A stretch of 64,000 nt of DNA from Kitagawia praeruptora (Eukaryota; Streptophyta; Magnoliopsida; Apiales; Apiaceae), in NCBI GenBank assembly GCA_037693485.1, contig CM075354.1:91385001-91449000 (forward strand). Direction: 5' to 3'. The notes under the pieces are model-generated. The model was not told the DNA's origin. It did no database searches and saw only the letters and a list, made by a program, of their open reading frames with translations. Within the stretch, counting starts at the first letter, position 1. Each line of letters opens with the position of its first letter. Shown here one piece after another: positions 55,413 through 64,000 of the stretch. Both the position numbers and the translations under genes were made by a program.

Positions 55413-55761
55413 AAATATAAGGAGAAACGGTTAAAAAATGGATATGGTCAGTACGCAAAACAAGTTGAAATCGCATGGCATCACCTTTCATCAAAATAGC
55501 ATAGACAAGCTTAGCTTACAAATTTGTCTGTTACTAGTTTTATAAAAGTGAATTGTGCATATGTTCAATAAATATACAGACTCATCACTTAAGTTGTAAT
55601 CAAGTTTTTCATTTTAATATTTTCAATATCTCTCTTATAAACAAAAGGTGAGAATACAAATTATGTTCACAGTTTGTAGCATCTTCAAATCTAATACAAC
55701 ATTAGGTTTAAAGTGAGCTTGTGTGTTTATTTTATTTGGCAATATCTTATATTTAAACATA
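55413..55761. other. AT-rich host segment between el2 and el3
   Basis: No coding signal. Its first 50 bases repeat a unit found just before el2 (AAGGAGAAAC ... TGGATATGGTCAGT), the only structure noted. Confidence 0.5.
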
Positions 55762-56749
55762 TGTTAGGAATATGTTGTACTTGATGATAACTTCACATTC
55801 TATGCACAAAATTGTATAAGTCATGTTTTGTAACTGTCAACGGATGAGACATTATAACTCTATTCATTGACAGGTAGCTCATCAACAGATGAGGTTTTGT
55901 AGCATACTGCAGTATCTCTATTTATCAGTTGATAGTGTTTTTATTCAGAGTCATGTTGACCATCAACGGATAGGCAGAATAGGGTAGCCAATTGTAAATA
56001 AGCTATGCTATGTAATTCTGTCTAAGTGAAAGTGTATCAACAGATGAGAACAGGACACTATCAACGGATACAACTCAAATCTACAATATCAACGGATACA
56101 GCTCAAACTACCATCAACGGATGACAGTGTACAACATCAACGGATAATCATTAACACTTTCTTCTATGCTAGCTGGGAATTAGCGGTTGATAAGGACAGG
56201 TTTGACTGACAGATCACATGGGTTGATAGTAGGTATAAAAAGCAGTATGGCAGCCATACTTTGGAAACGCAGAAGAAAGAAGCATTCCATTTACATAGTG
56301 AATACAAGAAAGGTGCAGGGGACATGTCTGTTCACAAGGACAACCTTTCGGCCTCATGTGTACTTGGAGTGGAGTAGCAAGTCAACTTAAATTAGATTAA
56401 TATTATCTTATTCCTGTAGTACTTGTAAACTTGGGATATACAACCAAGTGTAACAACTCTTTAGAAACTAAGAAAACAGACATATTTGCTTAGGGTTTCT
56501 TGAATATCCTTAGAAGCAAAGAGTTGTAAAACAGAAGCTGTGTACATTTGTATCACAGAGTTTTCTTCAAATAAAAGTCTCAGGTGGTACATTTAACCAC
56601 CTGATTTTTTATGTGTTTGTGAATCATTTCTCATTCAGCAATTATCTCCTTATAGATTTCTGTGATTCTTATCAGAAATTTATAAATATCAAGAATTGTA
56701 TTCAACCCCCCCTTCTACAATTATACAAGTATGTAATCTGGGAATAACA
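55762..56749 (+). repeat. el3 5' LTR (988 bp)
   Basis: Starts TGTTAGGAATATG and ends GGGAATAACA; U5 contains TATTCAACCCCCCCTTCTAC. TCAACGGAT occurs exactly at 55837, 55963, 56061, 56089, 56114 and 56137, with variants TCAACAGAT near 55869 and 56037. The right border is fixed by the primer-binding site. Confidence 0.88.
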
Positions 56750-56751
56750 AT

Positions 56752-56765
56752 TGCTATCAGAGCAA
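56752..56765 (+). promoter_or_regulatory. el3 primer-binding site
   Basis: TGCTATCAGAGCAA two bases after the LTR. It matches the initiator-tRNA site TGGTATCAGAGC except for one G-to-C change at the third base. Confidence 0.75.
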
Positions 56766-56808
56766 GCTTCTAACATATTTGAAGTCTAAAGATCAACACA
56801 CTTCCAAC

Positions 56809-59212
56809 ATGTCTAAGAAGGATTATGGAGTAAAGATACCAGTTCTTGATAGAGAAAATTACTTTCACTGGAAAGTAAAAATGCGTCTACATCTCATGTC
56901 TATTGATTCAGGGTTTGTAGATTGCATAGAGAAGGGTCCTCATATTCCAATGAAAACTGCATCAAGAGTTGGTCTTGCTGTAGATGCACCAGACATTTAC
57001 ATTCCCAAACCTATTTCTGAGTGGAGTCCTGAAGACATCGCAGAAGTCCATAAAGATAAAAAGACCATGAATATTCTATTTAATGGCTTAGAAACAGACA
57101 TGGTTGACAATGTTATCAACTGTACTACCTCCAAGGAAGTATGGGACATTGTTCAAACCCTTTGTGAAGGTACAGAACAGGTAAGGGAGAACAAGATGCA
57201 ACTACTGATCCAACAGTATGAGCACTTCCATTTCAAGAATGGAGAGACATTGAATGACACATTTAGTAGATTTCAAAAGCTACTGAATGGCTTGAAACTG
57301 TATGGAAGAATCTACCAAGTGAAAAATTCTAATCTCAAATTTCTGAGATCACTGCCCAAAGAGTGGAAGCCAATGATTGTTTCTCTAAGAAACACTCAAG
57401 AGTACAAGACATTTACTCTTGAAAGGCTCTATGGAACTTTAAAGACATATGAACTAGAAATGGAGCAGGATGAAGAGATTGAGAAGGCCCAAAAGAAAAG
57501 TGGGTCGGTTGCACTTGTTGCCAACTTAGAGCAGAAGGAGGAGAAGAGGATTGAAGCTGCTAAATCTACACCAAACAGAGAGGTTTGTGAAGGTAGAGCA
57601 GAATCAAGCAAAAGCAAGGAAAAAGTGTCTGAAGAATTGAATGTCCTTCAGCAGGATGAATTGGATGAGATAGATGAGCACTTAGCTTTTCTGTCTAGGA
57701 GATTCTCTAAGCTGAAATTCAAGAGAAACTCTGGGGTGGCCAAGCCATTTAACAAGGATTTTTCCACAAGCAACTATGTGGATAAATCCAAAATTAAATG
57801 CTACAATTGTGGAATTGCTGGTCACATGATAAGTGAATGCAGGAAGCCTAGATCTGAGAACAAGGGAAAGCCAACTGAAACAGTTGACTACAAGAAGAAA
57901 TATTTTGATCTTCTCAGGCAGAAAGGAAAGGCATTCATGACCCAAGAGTATGACTGGGCTACTGATGGCAATCATTCTGATGAAGATGTTGAGTTTGTCA
58001 ACCTTGCATTGATGGCTGATTCTGGAGAGCAGGAAACAAGTTCAGCTAGCAATCAGGTATTTTCATATTAATCTCTCTGAGCTCACCAAAGAGGAATGTG
58101 ATAGTGTTATAGATGAAATGTCTACTGAACTATATCACTTGAGTGTTACTCTTAAATCACTTACTAAAGAGAACAATAGGATTAAAAAGACTAATCTGTT
58201 TTTAAGTGATAGAAATGCTGCTCTAGAAATTCAATTTCTAGAATTTGAGAAAATGAGAGTTGATTGCAATGATGCTAAAAGTGAACTTGAAGCTGTGTTA
58301 AAAAGAGAACTAATTTTAAGAGAGCAGCTGGAAAAGGAACAAGGGATAATTGCTAAATTTCAAAGCTGTAGGAATATTTCACAAAACATAATAGAAGTCC
58401 AGGGAATAGAATCGTTTGTGAAGGATACCTGGACTCAAAAGAAAAAGGAGCTAGAACCTGGCCTTGAGGATCTAGAGACTATTTGTGAATCAACGGATAG
58501 TGATCATCCGTTGACAGATAAACCATCAACGGATGAGAGGTATACGTCGACTAACAAAAAGTCTGTCAGTAAGAAGGAACTCAAGAAACTGGATATTAAG
58601 TATGGTCCAGTCAACAAGAACTTCGTTAGTGGTGAGAGTAGCCAAACCAAATCTAGTGGGAAGGCTAAGGCAGGTGATTTACATAACAAAAAGGCTGTTG
58701 GTAAATCAGATAATGAAAAGGTAGAAACTGAGGGTAAAAAGAAAAAGAACAGAAATGGTAAGATAGGCATCAACAAGAAAAACAATTATTCTCCTGACAA
58801 ATTTGCCCCTAGGAATACTTGTAGTAATTGTTATAGTGTCAATCACCTATCTTCTAATTACAAGATTGTTAACAAGGCTCCTGTTCATGTACCTCAAACA
58901 ATACCATGTATGCCTGCAATGCCTGGTTTGTATCAAAATGCTAGTTTTTCAAATCCATATGTGAACATGCCATATGTGTCTAATCCTTATTTTTAATCTG
59001 TGAATATGCCACAAATGTCATGGAGCATTCCTAGCATGAATAATATGTATGCCAATTTTCCACAAATGCATGCATCAAATATTTATGCAAATGAGCAACT
59101 GTCAAAACCTATCACTCAAGCATCTACACCTAAAATGAAGATTGCTAAGAGTGCAAAACCAAAGGCTAACAAGAAAGGACCCAAGGAAACTTGGGTACCA
59201 AAATCAACTTGA
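56809..59212 (+). pseudogene. el3 gag, frameshifted
   Basis: Start MSKKDYGVKIPVLDRENYFH (56809; the frame is open to a TTG at 56779). UBN2-type gag: WKVKMRLHLMS, LCEGTEQVRENKMQLLIQQY, LYGTLKTYELEMEQDEE. Zinc knuckle CYNCGIAGHMISEC (about 57801). The frame moves from 1 to 2 near 58055 (CAGGTATTTTC), then a coiled coil (58120-58370), a Lys-rich part and a degenerate second knuckle CSNCYSVNHLSSNY. A stop at 58994 interrupts NPYF/SVNMP; the end is GPKETWVPKST at TGA 59210-59212, matching the gag end of el2. TCAACGGAT words at 58490, 58506 (reverse) and 58526 are translated in the linker. Confidence 0.87.
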
Positions 59213-62200
59213 TTTGTATTTTGGAATGTGTGCAGGGAAATAGAAGTAATCTATGGTATCTAGACAGTGGATGCTCTAGGCACATGATAGGAGAATCAAC
59301 CCTGCTCACAGAGTTCGAGGAGGCAGCTGTCCCTAGAATTACCTTTAGAGATGACAACAAAGGATATACTAAGGGATATGGCTTGATTTCAAAGGACAAT
59401 GTCATCATTGAAGAAGTGGCTTTAGTTGAAGGTTTGAAGCACAATTTGCTGAGTGTCAGTTAGATTTGTGACAAAGACTATGAAGTAAAGTTCACAAAAG
59501 AAGCCTGTGTTGTTTCTGCCAAGGAAGACAACAATGTGGTATTGACAGGCTTTAGAAATGGAAATGTTTACATAGCTGACTTCAATTCAGTATGCTCAGA
59601 ATCCATCACTTGTCTCTTCAGCAAAGCAAGCAAGGATGAGAGTTGGCTATGGCATAAAAAGCTGTCACATTTGAATTTTAAAGTTATGAATGATTTGGTA
59701 AGAAAGGATCTGGCTAGAGGAATCCCTCAATTGGAGTTCATCAAGGATGGATTGTGTGATGCCTGTCAATTAGGGAAACAAAAGAAATCATCCTTCAAGA
59801 GCAAGACAGAGTCATCCATTGTTAAGCCACTTCAATTGCTACATATGGACTTATTTGGTCCAGTAAATGTCATGTCCATTTTAAAGAAGAAATACTGTCT
59901 GGTGATTGTAGATGATTTTTCTAAGTTTAGATGGACCTTCTTTCTGCACTCCAAAGATTGTGCAAGTGAAATCATCATCAATCATCTCAGACTAGTAAAC
60001 AATGGTTCTGAAGTCAAAGTACAAATAATCAGGAGTGACAATGGCACTGAATTCAAAAATTCCACAATGAAGATTTTCTGTGAAGAGAATGGAATTGTCC
60101 ATGAGTTTTCTGCTGCTAGAACACCTCAACAAAATGGGGTTATTAAAAGGAAAAACAGAACTCTCATTGAAGCAGCTAGAACAATGCTAAGTGAATCAAG
60201 ATTGCCAACATATTTCTGGGCTGAAGCTGTCAACACTGCCTGTTTCACTCAGAATATTTCCTTGGTCAATCAAGATAGAGGAATGACTCCTTATCAGTTA
60301 TTTACCAACAAGAAACCAACTTTAGATTTCCTTCATGTCTTTGGATGTAAGTGTTTTGTACTAAGGAATCATGAAGATCACTTGGGCAAATTTGAAGCAA
60401 AGGCAGATGAAGCTATCTTTGTTGGGTATGCAGCAGGGAAAGCCTATAGAGTCTACAATCTAAGAACCAACATTGTTATGGAATCTGTACATGTTGTGTT
60501 TGATGATCAAAAGATTCTAGGTCTAAATGATGAAGGCTTCCATGAAAAGTTGAAATTTGAAAATGAGGTAGAAGGAAGAATGTACATTGATGATGATGAG
60601 GAAAATGAAGATCATGACCATGAAAATTCACCTAGAGTTGTTGGTCCAACTAGAAGTGATGCTAACACTGGAAATGAAGCATCCGTTGACAGTCATATTG
60701 GAGCATCAGATGCATCCGTTGACAGGCATTCTTATGCATCCGTCAACAGGCAAAATGGAGCATCCGTTGATAGACCAAATGATGCATCCGTTGACAGTCA
60801 ACTTCATAATTCCGCAAGGACAACAAACTCAGGGGGAGTTTATCAAAGTCAAAACTCAATGACCAATCAACAAGATCATGCTCATTTAGATGAAGCAACC
60901 TCATCTAGATCAAACCTTCCACCTTCAAGAAAATGGACCAGAGATCATCCTTTGGAGTTAATCATTGGTGACTCAAACTCAAGAGTCCAAACTAGGAGGG
61001 CCACATAAGCAGAATGCCTATACAGTAGTTTCCTATCTCAAGAGGAACCTAAGAAAGTGGAAGATGCCCTTCTAGATCCAGATTGGGTCTTAGCAATGCA
61101 AGAAGAGTTAACCAATTTGAAAGAAATAAATTGTGGAAGCTTGTGCCCAAACCTGATGATAGAAGTGTCATAGGTACCAAATGGGTTCTCAAGAATAAGA
61201 CTGATGAAAATGGCATAATTGTGAGGAATAAAGCTAGATTAGTGGCAAAGGGCTATTCTCAAGAAGAAGGGATAGATTATGATGAAACTTTTGCTCCAGT
61301 GGCAAGACTTGATGCAATTAGAATCTTCCTAGCCTATGCAGCACATGCCAATTTCAAAGTCTATCAGATGGATGTCAAAAGTGCCTTTCTAAATAGGGAA
61401 CTGGAAGAAGAGGTATATGTCCATCAACCTCCTGGCTTTGAAGATCCAGAATTTCCAGAATATGTATATCTTCTCATGAAAGCACTTTATGGTTTGAAGC
61501 AAGCACCAAGAGCCTGGTATGACACTTTATCTCAATTTCTTTTGGAGAATCACTTCACTAGAGGTATAGTAGATAAAACCTTATTTCATAGAAATGTCAA
61601 TGGTTCTTCAATACTTGTTCAAATCTATGTAGATGATATTATTTTTGGGTCTACAGATGAGAAGCTTTGTAAAAGGTTTGCCAAACTTATGCAAAGTAGG
61701 TATGAAATGAGCATGATGGGTGAATTAACTTACTTTCTTGGTTTACAAGTGAAGCAAGTTAATGAGGGCATTTTCATAAGTCAAACAAAATATATTCATG
61801 ATCTTTTAAAGAAATTTGACTTAATGGATTGTGCCTCTGCAAAAACACTTATGGCCACTGCAACTAAGCTTGAGTTGAATACTAAGGAAAAGTCTGTGGA
61901 CATCTCAAGCTATAAAGGCATGGTAGGCTCACTTCTATATCTAACATCTAGTAGACCTGATATAATGTTTTTCACTTGTCTTTGTGCTAGATTTCAAGCT
62001 GACCCTAGAGAGTCCCACTTGATTGCTATTAAGAGAATTTTCAGGTATCTCAAGGGAACACCAAACCTTGGCATTTGGTACCCAAGAGATTCTGGCTTTG
62101 ATCTAATTGGCTATTCAGATGCAGATTATGCAGGTTGCAGAATTGATAGGAAAAGTACTACAGGTTCCTGTCAATTTCTAGGAAACAGGCTTGTGTCATG

Positions 62201-62570
62201 GTTCAGTAAGAAACAGAACTCAGTCTCCACTTCTACAGCTGAAGCTGAGTACATTGCTGCTGGAAGTTGTTGTGCACATATTCTTTGGATGAAAAATCAA
62301 CTTATTGACTATGGTCTAAAAGTTGAGAAGATTCCAATTTTCTGTGACAACACAAGTGCTATTACCATCACAGAGAATCCAGTACAACATTCGAGAACCA
62401 AGAATATTGACATCAAATACCACTTCATTAGAGAACATGTGATGAATGGTACTGTAGAAATGCACTTTGTGCCAAGTGAAATGTAGCTTGCAGATATCTT
62501 CACCAAGCCTCTTGATGAATCTTCATTCACAAGATTGGTAGGTGAACTAGGTATGCTTAATTTTTCATAA
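59191..62570 (+). pseudogene. el3 pol (protease, integrase, RT, RNase H), broken
   Basis: Protease LDSGCSRHMIG (about 59260); integrase HKKLSHLNF ... CDACQLGK, DLFGPVN, SDNGTEFKN and QQNGVIKRKN, where the catalytic Glu normally in VERKN is Lys; RT QMDVKSAFLNREL and YVDDIIFGS (about 61630); RNase H SDADYAGCRIDRKSTTG. Breaks: TAG 59461 (after LLSVS), TAA 61006, a one-base loss near 61105 that moves to another frame, and TAG 62484 inside LADIFTKPL, the same codon as in el2. The linker before RT holds five ASV(D/N)-type repeats encoded by GCATCCGTTGACA words (60679-60793). The Glu-to-Lys change alone would kill integration. Confidence 0.93.
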
Positions 62571-63072
62571 TTCCTAGTGATATCTAATCATACTAAATTG
62601 CAGCTAGAAATGTGTTTTGATTTACTTGAGAATTAAACACTCTCAGAAAAATTTTCTGCAAAAATTTTGTCTAAGGCAAAATTTGCTTATCAACGGATAT
62701 CCTTTTAGCCGTTGGTAGTATAAACACATTACTAGATTTTCATATGTCAACGGATAACAGGTTGTCCATGTCATCGACGGATAAACTGTTTCTCAACCGT
62801 CCATTCTATATCCGTTGATATACATTTTTTTTAATTATAGCCGTTGGTGGACGTGTATATTTATTCATGGTTGTACTTCTTTTCTTTTCATTTATAATCT
62901 GACAGTTACTTTTGTCCAATGGAGTAATTACTTTTAATTATTTCATTTTAACTCTTGAAAAAAAAAACTGTCTTGTGCTCTCGCATCTCACTTTTATTCA
63001 TTTTCAAGAATCTCATAAGTTATCTGCATCTTCTTCACTAAAACTCTCCGCAACAAAAGTTCAAACACTTCA
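62571..63072. other. el3 spacer and leader before the post-pol ORF
   Basis: No coding frame. TCAACGGAT occurs at 62690, 62747 and 62810 (reverse), with the variant TCGACGGAT at 62773 and related CCGTTGG words near 62709 and 62843. The last 90 bases are CT-rich then A/C-rich (CTTCTTCACTAAAACTCTCC) up to CTTCAATGGCGCC, like a 5' leader. Confidence 0.6.
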
Positions 63073-64000
63073 ATGGCGCCTATTGTTAAGATGATGTCTT
63101 CCACTGGGTTTACCTATGAGAAGAACAATTTCGCGGCCTTTGTTGATACAGTGAATGCTCCAGAAGCTTTTCACACCTTGATGAATTTCGTGAAGAAATG
63201 CAAACTGTCATATGCTATGACTGCCACCACTCCTCTAATCCACGAGGTAATTCAAGAGGTGTGGGCATCTGCTGAGTACATTGGCACAGACGGTACACTT
63301 GCTTTTTCTTTAAAGGGTAAAAACCATGTAGTTAATTCTGATGTGATAACTGCTTATTTAAAATTGCCTGAGAATAACTGTCTGGAAGTACCCAATAATG
63401 CTGAAATTTTTGCCATGCTTAATTCCATAAATTATGCCCTTAGTACTTAGAACTTAGGGAAAATTGTTAGGAAAGGTATGGTTAAAGAATGGAGTTATTT
63501 TTGTGATGCCTTCATTAAAACTTTTTCAGGCAAAATTAGTAATTTTGATGCTGTTACCCATTCCATGCTAGTTATGTTGTGTATGATTCTGACTGATAAA
63601 TTCTATAACTTTGGCACACTAGTCATGTATGAGATAGCAGCAAAATTAGGTAAAAAGGAAACTAGGAGCAAGAATATCTATTTTGCTAGATTTTTTATGC
63701 TCTTAGCACTACATGTATCTGAGAATGAGATATCCATTGCTAACCCGGATAGCAAGTTCAATTGTTTTGTTCAGGAGAAAAGAGTCTTATGTGATTTGAT
63801 TCGAATGAACTTAAATGCAGAAGTACAACTGGTATATCTACCAATTGTTCAGGTAACTGTATCTAACCCTGAAACCCAAATTTCTTTGCCTTCTAGTGTC
63901 ACAATGGAGACTGTAGTTGTGACCAAACAGGCTCCTACCAAAGTGACCAAATCCAAAGTTTCAAAACCATAATCTAAAAAGCAAACCTCAAGTGTCTCTC
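63073..64000 (+). pseudogene. el3 post-pol ORF, 5' part
   Basis: Start MAPIVKMMSSTGFTYEKNN. One frame with a single stop at 63448-63450, then on to TAA 63970-63972; the reading frame seems to continue past it to the window end. The shared domain is clear: GMVKEWSYFCDAFIKTFSG, then KNIYFARFFMLLALHV, aligning with LRKEWSLFFDQIAKCFTGK and IVYYHRFMQMFINHF of el2. Function unknown. Confidence 0.7.

Larger units (their letters stand above)
55762..64000 (+). mobile_element. el3: Sirevirus-like Copia element, 3' end beyond the window
   Basis: 5' LTR, primer-binding site, gag, pol, spacer and the start of a post-pol ORF, all in the order of el2. Protein motifs are close to el2 but clearly a different family. 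The 5 bases before it are ACATA (55757-55761), the expected target duplication. It has several stops and frameshifts. Its special feature is the dispersed 9-mer TCAACGGAT. Confidence 0.92.

Noticed and set aside
60680..60800. Regular GCATCCGTTGACA repeats looking like a short array
   Set aside because: Spacing is uneven, the units are in a coding frame and belong to the el3-wide motif; it is not a CRISPR array, which would not be expected in a plant genome.
1..64000. tRNA or other structural RNA genes
   Set aside because: No cloverleaf-like sequence with internal promoter boxes was noticed by eye; only primer-binding sites match tRNA ends. A covariance-model scan would be needed to exclude them.

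Overview
The window is plant nuclear DNA, almost certainly from a eudicot with a repeat-rich genome. The evidence is nested plant LTR retrotransposons (Copia and chromovirus Gypsy), a plant CACTA transposon, a spliced GRF transcription-factor gene with its miR396 site, and a UGT85-like glucosyltransferase relic. I cannot name the species. No tRNA, rRNA or CRISPR array was seen. Only one host gene looks intact: the GRF gene on the minus strand at 26074-28174.

Layout. (1) 1-6547 is the 3' part of a Sirevirus-like Copia element (el1): a very long ORF downstream of pol, then the 3' LTR (5489-6547). It sits inside the pol of an older, decayed Copia element (el0, 6548-8983). (2) 9061-9948 is a truncated UGT. 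(3) 9949-23336 is a complete chromovirus (Tekay/Del-type) Gypsy element with 3.5-kb LTRs, target duplication AATCA, an intact 1562-codon gag-pol, and an extra 235-codon ORF before gag. (4) 23342-24400 is a fragment of an unrecognised coding region cut by a 635-bp solo LTR (CATAC duplication). (5) The GRF gene follows. (6) 29646-30390 is a foldback MITE. (7) A 3.36-kb solo LTR (30633-33991, ACGTC duplication) lies in a TACGCA-rich DNA-element candidate. (8) 35966-55412 is a second Sirevirus-like element (el2, AAATA duplication) with gag, pol, an antisense ORF and a 3.3-kb post-pol ORF. It is split by a 7.3-kb CACTA element (47215-54509, AAG duplication). (9) From 55762 to the window end is a third Sirevirus-like element (el3): 5' LTR, gag, pol and the start of its post-pol ORF.

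How the parts relate. The three Sirevirus-like elements share a design: a U5 with TATTCAACCCCCC, gag and pol in different frames (visible in el2 and el3), a non-coding leader after pol, and a long ORF with a shared KEWS-containing domain. Each family also carries its own short word many times: TGACAG in el1, TCAGGAT in el2 and TCAACGGAT in el3. In el3 the word occurs at least 16 times exactly, in the LTR, the gag and pol linkers, and the post-pol spacer. With the TATA-led antisense ORF of el2, this is the least explained signal here and the best candidate for an undescribed element-specific regulatory system.

Decay state. el0, el1, el2 and el3 all carry stop codons or frameshifts; many of the stops fit C-to-T change. 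The Gypsy gag-pol is open throughout. The CACTA element has lost the catalytic part of its TNP2 gene but keeps a nearly complete TNPA/Ulp1-type gene.
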